Assembly: GCA_964019695.1 (NCBI GenBank)
Contig: OZ026517.1
Span: 70,266,665-70,330,664, forward strand
Length of the DNA: 64,000 nt
From: Loripinus fragilis
Lineage: Eukaryota > Mollusca > Bivalvia > Lucinida > Lucinidae
Direction of reading: 5' to 3'
The translations under genes and the position numbers were made by a program. Below are positions 33,541 to 46,339 of the stretch, in pieces; position 1 is the stretch's first letter; every line of letters starts with the position of its first letter. The notes under the pieces are model-generated. The model was not told the DNA's origin. It did no database searches and was given only the letters and a program-made list of their open reading frames with translations.

Positions 33541-36500
33541 CTTTAATAGTAGAGGAGCCAGGGTTCAAAAATGTCAAAAATAAGCATTTAGGTATGCCCC
33601 TTTTTAGCAGAATTGTCACTTGTTCTATCTTTTAGTACATAGTATAGGTAGTATAAAACCAGATATTGCACTCAATTTATGTCTTGCAAACATAACTATA
33701 ACAGTGTGTTTAATACGTTACCCCTCATTTTCTTAAAAACAAAGGTATGTAATTAAGTTTATTTAGGTAGAAGTTGAAATGTTTAAATGAACAAAACATT
33801 TATGCAATCTGTAAGAACATGTTATTCTCTACACATATTGATGCTTTTAAAGTTGTTTGGGTCCATTATAATGTCATTTACGCACAGGGGAGGGGGCTGT
33901 GCTTGAAAAGAGCATTTGTTCCAAAAGAAGAAGTTATAAGTACTAATTAGGAGACTGTGTAAAGGTTGTAAATGGTTCTATTATGAAATGGTATACTTCT
34001 TGACTTAAAACAAAACACATTGTTTGCCAATTTTTTCTATGTTATGTTATGCAATTTATTAATTTTATAAAATGATAAGTCTGATTCGTCATCTCAACTA
34101 GGATACATTCCATTAAGCTTGTTCAGTCAAATTTGCTAAAGTAACATATATAACTATAAATAAACGAAATATATATCATGATTATATTTGTGTCTCGACC
34201 ATTTTCTACATATAATTGAGCCTGAAAACCTAAACAAATTATAAATATTTGCACATTTTTTTTCTTATAATTGAACAAAACAATCGAATAAGCTATGTAG
34301 AAGCAGCCAAAGCTTTGTGTCGTACTTGTTCACACTCATCACAATATATGAAATAGTAAATAACATATCTGTTCTATCAAATCAGATTCATTTATGACAA
34401 AATATCTAAGAAATTCTGAAATGATGCGTGGATGTTGGAAACTTTGTTGTTGTTCCAATTGGTTGTGGGAGGTTTGTATTCCGCCTTTGTTTTCTAATTT
34501 GTTTCTAGTTCACCAATCATCTTGACAAGGAAGAGAGCTGGTTGCTTCACTTAAATTATATTGTATATATCTGTGTTCCGTGTCAATTCCTTAAGGTGCA
34601 GTGGATCAGCCAGGAGTCTGTGATTGTGAAATTTCCTAGTCATGTTCACTTATAGAAAGAAGACGTTTGCTGGCAATCTAGACAGCATCATACCTTTATG
34701 ACTATATAGAATAAAATGTTGTTTACCTTACATTAAATTTAAGGAAACATAAGTATTTGTTATTATTTATTCTTTAAGCGAGTGATTCTGTTATGCAAAT
34801 TGTTTAAGCCACATCTATTTATGCATATATCAAAACTCAGAAGGTGACTTTGGAATTTATTCTAGCTATGAACTTTAATTTCAGCTCATTTTTAACATGG
34901 CTTTCATTGTTTGATTAATGAAACTGAGAGTCCTTTTAACTTAACACTACTAATCATTTGTCAAAGCAATGCAAATTTAAATAATCTAGATTTCTTCAGT
35001 TCAAATTAATGATACTAAATTTACTTTATATAATTTCAACAGAGAGAAAATGTTTAAACCAAATTTAACTAGGACACATTAAAATTACCGTTTAAAAGAT
35101 TATTTACATTAATCAGAATGTTGATAGGAATAGCAATATCTTCGAGTAAATATAGCAGTCATAAGATCAAACTTAGTTTTTTTCAATTAGCTGATGTTAA
35201 GTTCTATCATAATACCATAGCAGTCATTAGACCCCTTTTTAAAACAAACTGTTGCAGGAATCCTGTCAGTTGATTCCTTTTATGTGCGTTAAATAATAGA
35301 TGAGTTGTAAACACATCAGGGTATAGAGACAAAAATGCTTACACTAAATTATCTACTGTGCTAATAAAATAATAATTATATGGACAATAGAGAATGCACA
35401 ATAGTTAGTATCATTACTTACACAAATAACAGATTTACATGTTATGCTAAGAAAGTATGCATAAACTTAACAAATGGTATGTATGCATGTTTAGTTTATC
35501 TGTCGCTTTTTTATTAGTCATCTGCATAAGAAATTGTATTTCTTTTGATTTGTTAAAGTATCATGATACATCACAGATAGTGATAACATTGTCTCTATTG
35601 CCAATTGCAGTATATGTAAGTATGATACAGCATAGGCTAGCATTTGTTGAGTATACTATCTTAAAGTATTCTTTGAAAGTAACATAAGTATGGATTTTGT
35701 TTCTATTACATGAACTATTTATATACCATAAATATAGCATCGTTTAACAAGTTGGTACATGTTTTATGGGTATTAATTAGTTAGTTTTAAGGACTGAATG
35801 ACGGTAGTTATGATTACTTATTGTGAGTTTAAAAAATAAACAGTATCCTGCTGAATAAAACAAACATTAAAGCAGATTCTATCACGTATGCTGATAAGCT
35901 ATAAAGCTAAAAAGCAAACATCTGCAACCATTCTGGAATATATGATCAATCAAGTCCTATTCTAGAAAGTTGTTTGCTCAAGGTCCTGATTATCAAAGTC
36001 TAATCATTTAGAAATGTCTACAATACTATCAATGCAGGGGAGCTTTTCCAACTAATTAACAGACATGTGTCTGTTTTAAAAGTATTAAAATGGTAATTTA
36101 GAATAATTACTGTCCTGTTTCATTTATTCACAAACGTGTCGAACCAGGCAACACAATGATTAAAGTAATGATCTTTATATTTTTGTTATATACATTACCA
36201 ACATAAATAATACTCTTTTACCAAAGTGAACACGCTATAAATACTAAAATATTATAACCCCAAGGATAACTAAGGCAGGTGCTAAATCAGAGACAGAAAT
36301 CATCACGATTTCCACAAACTTCATTTTTGTTTCTTATGACACGGATGAAGGTATCTTTAATGTTTCACTTCTTGATTTGGACCTCTGCTTGGAATATCTT
36401 ACATTTTTTTAGAGTTTTAAGGTATATATTGTGCCTTATTGTTTTAAATATAGCTGCTGTAATGAATAATTGTTTATAAATGCATATATTTGATGGCTTT

Positions 36501-37690
36501 TACAATATGTGATGGATCTGACTATGTTACTGCATGCTTTTTATTTATTCATTGGGCTGTTTGGGGCGAAAGAAAATGTCTTGTATATGTCATTTAACGC
36601 CATTACATGCATAAAAAGAAGCAAATACATGGTAGTGGCACAGATTTTAAAGACTCATTTAAGCTTTTTGAAACAATTTAGTCATGAATAATAAATAGGT
36701 ATCAATTATCCTATTTACATGATTCCCAAAACATATACTTAATGGCATTTATGTGTTTTATTTTCAAGTTTTTCCCCTTTAAACCAAATATAATTTTGTT
36801 GATGCTGCATCTCATACATGTTAAATGTTTAAAAATACAATATTTCCAATCTTATTTTGAGAACTAAGATGGTAGTCAATTTCATTTTCACCTACTAGCT
36901 GTTTGAACGAATATACACATAGCATTGCACAAAAATATAGTTTTAAAAGAAAGTAACGTATATAACAGAACTTCCTGGTGCCTAAACTTATATTATTATA
37001 CTGCTATTCAGCTGCATCTTATTAAAATATCAATCATAACGATATGTAAGAAAACGATGCAAATGATAATAACACTATTCTAGGAGTTTCCTTATTTTCT
37101 AAAGGTAACGTATTAGACTTGGCTATAGCAAGGTAAATGCACATGTTCATCAAAAGCTAACAGACATTTTATGATATATAAAGTAGCTAAGAAAATATTA
37201 ATGTACAAAAATCTCCCTCTACAAGTCGTTTGGCAGCCCATGGCCAAGTTAACAATAGTAATATACTTGAAGGTAAGTAACGTATATAACTATTACGTAA
37301 GCGTAAGTCATTTAAACTTATTGTCATTTTGGTGCTTTTAAAGCAATATGCAGATAGTAGGAAATGTGACCTATCTGGTTTAAATAACTTTTCTTTTCAG
37401 TAATGTAGCGAATAGCCTACTACATGAAGCCTGCATGAGAGTAGCTATTGTTACCCCATAAATAAACATCTTTTGCAAGACTTAAAATTTGTGCAATGTC
37501 TGTTTTAACACTTTTGAAACATCATACTAACACAGGATATAGTCTAAATTCTGCTACTTTCCGGCCACTTTTTCCAATTTTTGAATCTCTTGCTCCCCTA
37601 CTATAACAGAACTTATTGTCTTAGTACTAATTGCAGATAAAAAAGATCAGGCGAAATCACAAACAATGAACACAATTTACATTTTAACCT
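33541..37690. other. AT-rich stretch of ~4 kb with almost no features
   Basis: I see only a diverged dispersed repeat at 34535-34655 (partner at 3190-3335). Short ORFs (for example 35457-35687, 36279-36691) have biased AT-rich translations, no motifs and no splice context. It could be intronic or intergenic. Confidence 0.5.
34535..34655 (+). repeat. Dispersed repeat, copy 2
   Basis: Partner of 3190-3335 on the same strand. AAGGAAGAGAGCTGGTTGCT and TTTCCTAGTCATGTTCACTT mark its ends. Confidence 0.55.
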
Positions 37691-37734
37691 TGTTTGCGGA
37701 TATGAATATGTCCGATACTCGGATAATCTGTCCA

Positions 37735-38500
37735 ATATGTACGGTTATTTCGAGCTGCACACGACCTGACCTCGTAGTTAGCGTGTCGGACTTTGGAACC
37801 AAAGGACCAGGGACGATTCCCAGGTGGGCACCTATTAAACCTTGTTTTATTTTTCTTCTTTTTTTGCGTTATTATGTTGAGGTACTTCGTGCAAGTAATA
37901 CGTAATATATAAATGACAAAAAACTCACTCCTTAACGTTTTATAATGAATTATGCTCATAATCTGTGGGGAAGGGGTTAAATTTTGCCCTCCTGAAAGAT
38001 GATTTGTACGGTGACCCCCGATTTTCTTTCTTTTTTTCTAAAAGGTAAATCCATGAAAAAAAACATTTAAGATTTTCAATGTCAGATTTTTTAATATATA
38101 ATTTATTCTAAAAATCGAAATCCTATTTTGGAGCAATTACCAAAATAGTTCATGCAGTATCTTCTTATGGCTTGGTAAAACGAATAGATTTTTACGTTTT
38201 CTAAAAAGCTTGAGGTCATGAGCAATAATTATAATTAAAATAAAAGAAGCTGGTGATGGTTACAACTATTTTAGCTAATTATTAAAGACTTTGTTTTATG
38301 TCCAGACAATTGGTCAAATGCTGAAAACTTCCATATGAGATTATGAAAAAATGAGCACGCTGACATATCTTTTTTATTTTATAAATTGACAGTCCATACA
38401 TAAAACAAATTGTATGCAAAATATTGAAAATATTTCAATGTGGGAAGTATTTAGTAGCATATGTCCTTAAGTTATTTACAAAATGCAAATATATTGGACC
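37735..38500 (+). mobile_element. Unclassified dispersed element, copy B
   Basis: Contains GGTTATTTCGAGCTGCACAC, the tRNA-like GACCTGACCTCGTAGTTAGC and GGGACGATTCCCAGG, then the body (GGGGTTAAATTTTGCCCTCC, TGGTCAAATGCTGAAAACTT). It parallels 10885-11660. Confidence 0.75.
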
Positions 38501-38565
38501 TTTCACCCCTCCCAAGAGACAATAGTAAACTCATCGTTATAATCTACAGGGTCAGGGCAGATTAA

Positions 38566-39200
38566 AGATATATGCTGCTGATTCCCATTCCTGCGTCGGG
38601 TAACAGGGAAAGTTTTTTGTCAATTTACGAATTCGAATTGATACAGTTATCAGATACTCTTAATATGTCGAATCGATGTTCTGACAGTTTCTTAACAAAG
38701 TGAAGTAATTAAAATTTGACCGAAATATATATATAATAGGATGTGGTTTAATTTGGCCCATCTGGAAGATAGTTTGCATGGTGAACCCTGATGCTTTTCT
38801 GTAATGTATTATGATAATCCGTGAAATAAAAATGTATTCTAAAAACAAGTTCCTATTTTCGAGGTATCGCCAAAATATATCTTGCAGTATCTTGTCACAG
38901 CTTGATATAACAAATAGACTTGCGCATTTTCTAGAAGGTTTAAGGTCATAAGCAAATTTCAAAAGTTAAAAAAAAGGACTGGCTGAAGATTACAGCTTAT
39001 TTTGCTTGATATTTAGGGCTGGTGTTATTCATTCATCTGTTTAGAAAATTGGTCAAATGCTGAAAACTTCCATATGTGACTATGAAAAACTAAGCACTGT
39101 GACATATTCATTTTATTACATAAATCTGTATGCAAAGTGTTGAACCGATTTCAACAGAAGCATATGTCCCCAAGCCCATAGTGAGATAATTAGATATAAT
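38566..39200 (+). mobile_element. Unclassified dispersed element, copy C
   Basis: Head (CCTGCGTCGGGTAACAGGGA) plus body (TGGTTTAATTTGGCCCATCT, TCTTGTCACAGCTTGATATA, TGGTCAAATGCTGAAAACTT). The tRNA-like part is absent. It follows copy B by less than 100 bp. Confidence 0.75.
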
Positions 39201-39454
39201 CACGCTATAGGACCCTGACATTCTACAATGTTTTTTTCGAGCAAAAAAGGCAGACAAAATAAACACACTTCAAGTAGCTACTCTGAAAGAAGGTAATATT
39301 AAAGCCTTTTATTATTTCGATGTTCAAACTCAGCTATGTTTTAGGAAATAAGTTAGTTTATGTTTCTGGCGACTTGATTAAACAGATAATGGTTAGATTA
39401 GTGCAGATTAGTTTCGAGTTACATGGAGATAAAATGTTAAATGTTAATTTAATC

Positions 39455-39595
39455 TGAGTTATTAAAACAAGACACGCCCCTTGCTGTCAAATATGCAAGG
39501 CGGAGCCAAGTGTTAGAATATAATTTGACTTCGCATTCATTTGTTGTCTGTGCTGTGTGGCGGAATGCATTTTGTCTAGCTAAAATATCACCGTG
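39455..39595 (+). repeat. Dispersed repeat, copy 1
   Basis: GAGTTATTAAAACAAGACAC ... GGAGCCAAGTGTTAGAATAT ... GGCGGAATGCATTTTGTCTA. It is matched in the same orientation by 50505-50640. Confidence 0.75.
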
Positions 39596-39599
39596 TCAT

Positions 39600-42260
39600 T
39601 ATTTGAAATACCATGTTTTGTAAGACAGATATAAAAAGAATCCCTCTGTCACTAAAATAGATTGTTTTACTAGTTAGAGAATCTCGTCTCATGAAAATCG
39701 ACGATGTCTGCTTTGTCGTTTGCTTATGCACATTCATGCGGACAATATTCACGGGACAATTTAATCAGGACTGTGAATGTTTAAACATGGCAATAAGTTC
39801 ATGCTAATTCGTGATAAGACAGGAATCTTATTACTATGCGCTCACAAATCAGACATTTCGGACTGTAATTACTGGAATACAGGCGTTGCTTGTGCAGTGA
39901 TACAGACAGTTGCCTTGAATTCTGAGGAATTTTTGGCACAGAATAAGAAGCCTTAGCGTACGAATGGACCTTGGTTTCTAGGTCAATCCTGATCTGATCG
40001 AGGAAATCGGTTTATAACCAGGGCCAGGGAAGAAAGTCAGGGTCTGTTCGTGCGCGTCTATTTTCAGGTTCATGAGGGGAGTAGGATGTCTACAATCACT
40101 AACGATATTTACCTCAATGGTTTTACATGAAAACTATGGCAGAATCAGCTGTGTGTTCTTCTTTTGGCAGCCGATGAAACATGGACCTCCTTGATGTTAG
40201 CCTCAGCAGATTGAAGATTTCTATCAAAACATTTGAAACTTCGGGTTAACTGAATGCTACTTGTACATTTACGGAAATCCGTGTTGCACTGGCTTAACAA
40301 TACATGTCAAGGTAATCGAGGACGTATTCATGACGTTTTACAGACATTTTCATGCATGTTGCATATAAAGTGTGTTAAATGATACCAAGCCAAAACCAAT
40401 ATGAAGGCATTTCATGTGTTGTTGATGATGATTTACTTTTGTGGATTAATGTACAATCATAAACAGTAATAAAGAAGTGGCATAGATGACGCACGTCTAT
40501 GCTCTATAACATTATCTTAAACATATGCATATTTCATGAGTTGTGTGCGATTTAGCGAAGGATCTGGGAAAACACTGTACACTCATCAAAGATTCCAGGT
40601 ACCCATTAACTATGACAATAAACTATCACAGCTAAAGTGTTACTTAACCTTCATGTTCTTTGTAGCAGAACCTGCAAGGCAGGAGCGGGCAATGATGCGT
40701 TAATTAACACCTTAATTTCTTGAAGTGAACAAAGCTAACACACTTCATATACACTACCATAATAGCATCTAGCAAGATAATTGTTAAATATTGCAGGCAT
40801 TTTGTGCTCTATTTGACAGACAATTTAATGGGTGGATCACCACCACTACAACTGAATCTCAGGTGTTTTTTCCACCACGACACAGTTATATGATATATGA
40901 CCTGTAAACTTTGTACACGATGGGGTGCATCTTCCAAACATTTTCTACTGTTTTGAATAGGAACAAAAATATTTTCTACTGTTATGGATAGGAAAGAAAT
41001 ACATGAAAGTGAGTCCAATCAGTTAGTGCAGTAATACCAAATGAGTACATTTTTACGCAAGTGACCAACTGTATGTACGTACATTCACACTGGTAGTGTG
41101 CAATGTATACAATTTGCAATACATCTAAAGTTTACAAGCGACGAGTTTCGACCATGTCGACCTCTGTATAGATACTTTGTGCTCTCACTTTACTATACTA
41201 CTCTAGTATTGCACCTCAAATGGAACACAGTTTTTCGTTTTTAAAATTTTACATGAAGGTTCCTTCACCCTGAAAATTTGCATGCGCTTAGATATAGCAA
41301 AACCCTAACTAGATTTAAATTTTGGCGGAGAATGATATTAATCTCACTGCTCTGATATCTTGTAAAAATAAATAACTTTGTTTTTGTTGGAATGAAAATA
41401 CCCGTTTAGTACCCATTTTTGTACTGTCAGTGCAATACACCTGGGGTAGATATCGAAGTATTTGCTCAGCTATAAAATGTCCATTAGAGATTACAGCAGA
41501 CGATTATTTTGTAACATCAACTGATGCGGCTTACGATGCAATCCAAACTGCTTATATAGTTCTATGGATAATAGGGTTTTAACGCGGTTTCATGCCTACC
41601 AAGTACCATCAGTTAGGCTGCATCCGTCTGTCTACCTAACGGTACGTTTTGTTCATGTGTCTGTATGTGCGAGCGTACAACTAGAAATGAACAGGCCTCA
41701 AATACAAATAAGATCACAGATGTACGGGCACTTACATGTACTACATTTTTTTTATATTTAAATGTTACTGCTTCTTTATTGATGGAAAAAATATGCCTGT
41801 TTTCATATGGGAGTGGTAAGTAGACCCATTCATGGAATAGCTAGCCAAATGGGCGCTTCCAACTAAGAGGGTATTTTGGACAGTAGACATCTATAGATAT
41901 AGCCTTTCGTTTGGGTCACCGTCTTTGTGACATGGTTAGATAACTGAACTATTGTTGATTATGCTGATAAACAGCAACGCAAGCCACTATGCAGCTACAT
42001 TTAAAACCTACCGATGCATTGTGAATTGTCTTATATTAGTATAGACATGGATTTATTTTCAACTGAAAGTCATTAATCCATATCGCTCAAGGTACAAGCA
42101 GGGAATTTAGTTTGGCATAAAACATTAAGAATGTTAAAAATTCATCCTATCCCAGCATTTATGAAAACGTATACAGACTTCAAAAAAATATTTTTGGTAT
42201 GAAATTTTTGGTTAAAATAAATTTTTCGAATTAAATTTTTAAATTCCCATTCTAGATTTA
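39600..42260. other. Non-coding stretch, no feature recognised
   Basis: Unremarkable AT-rich DNA. No ORF with recognisable content and no repeat I could pair within the window. Confidence 0.4.
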
Positions 42261-42269
42261 ATATAATTG

Positions 42270-44110
42270 ACAAAAAAACAGTGTTCCATTTGAAGGGATA
42301 TATTACAGGAGTAGTGCATTCAAGTGAGGCGAATCTTCTTAATCCATTTGTGCCAATCAGCAATGGACAATTTATTTACTTGTTTACCTATCTTGTGCAG
42401 ACCCTGAGTGAGATACCAGGTTTTGTGGCAATTCATCTGGATCTGCATGGGTGTGTGCTTTAATTTTACTCATCCATTTTTACAGGACACAAGACCTAAG
42501 TCAGTACTATATTACTTTGCGATTTAATATAATAGGGTTTTTTGGTGCTGTAAAAGTGGAACCTCATGAATGCGAAATTAGGAAAATGTGTAAACACTGA
42601 AAATGAGGTCTAGTAACTGTATGAATTTGTCAATAACAAATCAGTACATACACAAAGCACATTATTTGCTCTTGAAGTACAAATATAAACGTCTGCTTCA
42701 TATTGGTGAACGTAAGAAGATGTTTGGAGGCAAACGGTGTGGAACTCAGTGCAGACTGTTTGCAGCACTCAGATCAGACTGCTTGCAGCAGCAGTCTGAT
42801 CTGAGTCCACATCGTTTGGCAAAGACGCTTCAAAAACATTTATACAGATGACGAAAAAAGACGACTTGCTGTGATTGGCGCTTTAAGGGTTAATAAATGT
42901 AAGTTCGGTGTGTATACGGTCATGATTTTTATAAAATATGCGCATCAAACACCGTATAACGCTTTAACCAAATAATAGATAAAACCTGATTTCCCTTCAT
43001 TAGCAGACGAAATAGCCAAACCACGCTCAGATATTAATATTAAAGTTGCCGGCTTTGCAGTAACCAAAGAGTTCTATAATACTTATATTATTTTTATTCG
43101 GGCTCATTTGGTAGTACATGTACTGATTTGAGACTCGCTACTGAAGATTGTCTCCTTGGTCTGGCCCTGATGAGGTGCTTCTTTTGTAGCAGTTCATCAG
43201 GATCTTGATTGGTTTGTGCTTATATTTACTGTTTCAGGACACTAGGCGTAAGTCGTACTGTACCATATGACCGTTTTTTGCGTGTGATTATGTGTACTAT
43301 ACTAGTCAAAAGTTCTAATCGGTCACGTGTGTTTTTGTTAATTTCTGAAAAGCTATAAGGCTATATAAATTTAATTAGCATTTCCTAATAGGGCTGCCAA
43401 TCAGTTAATGATACCAGAAATTGGCAAAGCCAAATTTATAAATTGTATCCGAGAGACTTTGCTGAATACAAATACCCTCAATTTATAGAATCACAAGAAT
43501 TTCCATTGGATGGTGGGGTAATTTTAGACACTTTGGCCAACAGCAACTAGTCTAATGCAGATGGAGTGTTCATTTTAGCACTTAAGTGTTGAATATGAGC
43601 TTGGCTTTTGAAATGAAAATGTTTTGCGTGTTAAAGTGTGATATTTAACAAGGTCATGACTCACTGCGAAAAATACAAAAATTTTGGTAATGGGGGTACC
43701 GCTGTTCAAATGAGCATCCTGCATGGACTATTGAACATTTTGTCAATATCTTTGCTGTCTTGGATATATGCAACATCTGGCTATTTCTAGGTGCAAACAC
43801 AGTAGTAATGTCATTTTACGTTTTGAAGAAAATTAATAAATTGGAACTTTTGGCTAGTATATTTTATGATGGAACATACGGTAGCGTCTCCGTTGATAGA
43901 GGTTAAGAGCTAGGTACATGTATAAGTTTGGAAATCACTGCCAGTGATTGTCACGGTGTTGTTTATCCTTGTGTAGACTCTGGTGAGATGCCATGTATTG
44001 GTTTATGTTGCACATTAGGTTTCCTGTATACTGAATGCAGAGGCAATATATGTTATCCGCCTGCCAGACACTTTATCCGCTTCTTGGTTCCACCAAGGAC
44101 GACCCAACAT
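42270..44110 (+). repeat. Diverged ~750-bp-spaced repeat units
   Basis: Around 42395-42510 (CAGACCCTGAGTGAGATACC, TCATCTGGATCTGCATGGGT, ACAGGACACAAGACCTAAGT) and 43150-43260 (GGCCCTGATGAGGTGC, TCATCAGGATCTTGATTGGT, CAGGACACTAGGCGTAAGT) the same phrases occur in the same order. A third, weaker trace is at 43970 (GTAGACTCTGGTGAGATGCC). Confidence 0.5.
42728..42822. repeat. Palindromic hairpin
   Basis: Perfect 16-bp arms ACTCAGATCAGACTGC (42767-42782) and their reverse complement (42791-42806) around an 8-nt loop. Outer arms GGCAAACGGTGTGGA and TCCACATCGTTTGGC extend it. The arm core (GATCAGACTG, CTGATCTGAGT) resembles the hairpin units at 58.8-64 kb. Confidence 0.8.
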
Positions 44111-44249
44111 TAATAAAATTGTTGATTTGGACAGAAAGCACTGACACAAATTTTCATTTTATTCTCGTTTCAACAACAAATTTGGACGCTTGTAGGAACT
44201 GATACGTTACGGTTGTGACGAATCAGTGCATACAATATTGTTTTTTCTA

Positions 44250-44334
44250 TGCTAAATTCCTTTTAGTCATAACGCTTAGAAATACTTTACAAACTAAGAA
44301 AAAAGACAGTAACGTTTCAGTATTTTATCATGAG
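44250..44334 (-). repeat. Split direct repeat B2
   Basis: 85 bp from TGCTAAATTCCTTTTAGTCA to TTTTATCATGAG, identical to 44551-44635 except for one base (CGCTTAG/CGCATAG). It directly abuts A2. Confidence 0.95.
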
Positions 44335-44547
44335 TATAAGTGCATGTAAAACAATCCCAAATTGTTATAAAACATAAAAATGCTTTGTCCAGAACATATA
44401 TCCAAGATATTTCGACTGCATGCACTTGTCACCTAATACCGAGTGATACAAATACCTTCCTCTATGGGCTAGCTACTTTCATTGTGTCAATCACAATTAG
44501 AAGGGGTGGTCTTATACTGCTTTGTTTCAACCTTTGTAAATAAATTT
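44335..44547 (-). repeat. Split direct repeat A2
   Basis: 213 bp from TATAAGTGCATGTAAAACAA to TGTAAATAAATTT. It matches A1 (48711-48923) at all but three positions. The 67-codon plus-strand ORF in each copy is only repeat sequence. Confidence 0.95.
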
Positions 44548-44550
44548 CTC

Positions 44551-44635
44551 TGCTAAATTCCTTTTAGTCATAACGCATAGAAATACTTTACAAACTAAGA
44601 AAAAAGACAGTAACGTTTCAGTATTTTATCATGAG
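44551..44635 (-). repeat. Split direct repeat B1
   Basis: First B copy after the recombinase region in element orientation, three bases (CTC) from A2. Confidence 0.95.
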
Positions 44636-44779
44636 GCCCCAAAAAACGGGAAACATTTTAGATTTATGATCTGGACCATGCAAACATGCAGGTGTTATAT
44701 AAATTTTATCCCAAAAAGCAACCATAATGAATATATGGAGCATCTATATGCAAAATATATAAAGTCACAGACCCAGATG

Positions 44780-45733
44780 CAAGTAACTGACAATCTTCTT
44801 TGCAAATCATCCGCCACGTAACCGCCCTTAGACTTTTCAGAAACCCAACGAACATGGCGTTTCTATAATCTATTCAAAGTTGTTTGCACTTATTGTGGCA
44901 CCAGCGGACCCCAAAGATTGTAAACCCGAATCATGTCAATTTATGAAGAAAAATACTTCATACAGTGGAATAAGACAAAGCCTTATTGCGATCAGGTCTA
45001 AGGTTTTGTAGCTTCGACGAACTTTCATACATAATAGCACGAAAAATATATTCCTCTGATTCACTGTCAGTAATATTTGCTGCCAAAAGGTACCTCTCCA
45101 GTAGATGAACTGGACAACACAAAGTCACAGTCCTTGCAATAGCTAAACTGTTACCTAGGCGATATACGTCAGTTTTACTATTTCTTATGGAAATAGAACA
45201 AGGTGATGGATAAAATATGATATCTGATCTCCTTAGTTTAAGTGCCCCATTAATTCTCAAAAAAACAACAAAAGACAATATGACCAATGTCGTTATACGC
45301 AAATCACCTAGTAAACAGTTAGCTTCTGCATATTTATATACAAAAGCCTTAAGAGTTTCAATGGATATAGGTTCCCTTTTTCTAACTGGCTTGGCCACAG
45401 GTCGACAGCAATCGTCTAAACAAAGCTTCAATCATGCACTGCTATCCATGGATTATACTCTACACCTTCTAGCTCATGAAACCAACTAATGCATAAAATG
45501 CCTTATTTTATGTTGATTTAGATGAGCTAGTTTGTACCAAACTTACAAGGTATAGAGCTATTGTCTCTAGCTGTTGAAGCCGGCATATGCGATCGACTTG
45601 TGACCTTGCACCAATTAACGAAGGCTTTGAAAGCACACTCATAAGCTTGTTTTGTTTGATCTTGACGACTAGCCATCATATTAACTGAGTTAGTGGATTT
45701 CACAAATTTTCTAGAGTTCTGTTGGCTTGACAT
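44780..45733 (-). pseudogene. Tyrosine recombinase of the DIRS-like element, broken
   Basis: Two minus-strand ORFs in different frames make up the gene. 45733-45527 has TKQAYECAFKAFVNWCKV, the N-terminal SAM-like core-binding part. 45431-44958 has RPVRKREPISI-type text ('KPVRKREPISIETLKAFVYK') and FVVFLRINGALKLRRSDI, the box with the first catalytic Arg region typical of DIRS/Ngaro recombinases. Past the stop near 44958, other frames give QSLGSAGATISANN and KRHVRWVSEKSKGGYVADDL. The last holds the expected nucleophilic Tyr, while the His and second Arg of the HxxR site appear as Gln and Gly. One frameshift (about 45500) and several stops make it inactive. The protein would integrate circular cDNA. 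Confidence 0.85.
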
Positions 45734-46339
45734 TTGTGTCTAACACTTCCCATCAAGGTTGACATCGTCCCACCTAGAATGAAAAAACAATTTCACACTG
45801 TTAACAACCCACCAGAAAACCAATTACACATTTCATTTCCCTTGTCTATATCAATGATATATAAACAATATCCTTGTAATAAAAACACATGTTTTGCTAA
45901 ACTGTTTAATAATAGGTTAATCATTCAACCTGTGACATATAACTTGTCTTTCCTCGGCCAATCTACATGTTCACAATGTGAGTCAGTTCTATGCTCATAA
46001 ACCTCTAATGAGCTAACCATAACCACAGTAGTCTGCTCCTTCGTCTGCTGATTTTTATAATAATAACCGTCTTTGACACCCAGTATAGATCCAGATCAAA
46101 CTACTCCAGTCGTCTGAATCCATACTGCTTGTTTCTGTACCTAAATTGGTCAACAATGACAAATAATGGCATGCAGCAGACAACCTAAGCAGACAACACT
46201 CTAAATTTCATATTTCAAAACAACCAAACCCTTTCTACTACAATCTAATTTAACGATTAGCACCGACTTGACTTTGTCCCTGCTAAATAATTTGCTCTTC
46301 AAAGGGCCTTCGGCAAATATTCCGCCCTTTGCAATCAAC

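Noticed and set aside
44340..44543. 67-codon ORF conserved at 48716-48919
   Set aside because: Conservation is explained by the A1/A2 terminal repeats of the DIRS-like element, and the amino-acid changes include non-conservative ones.
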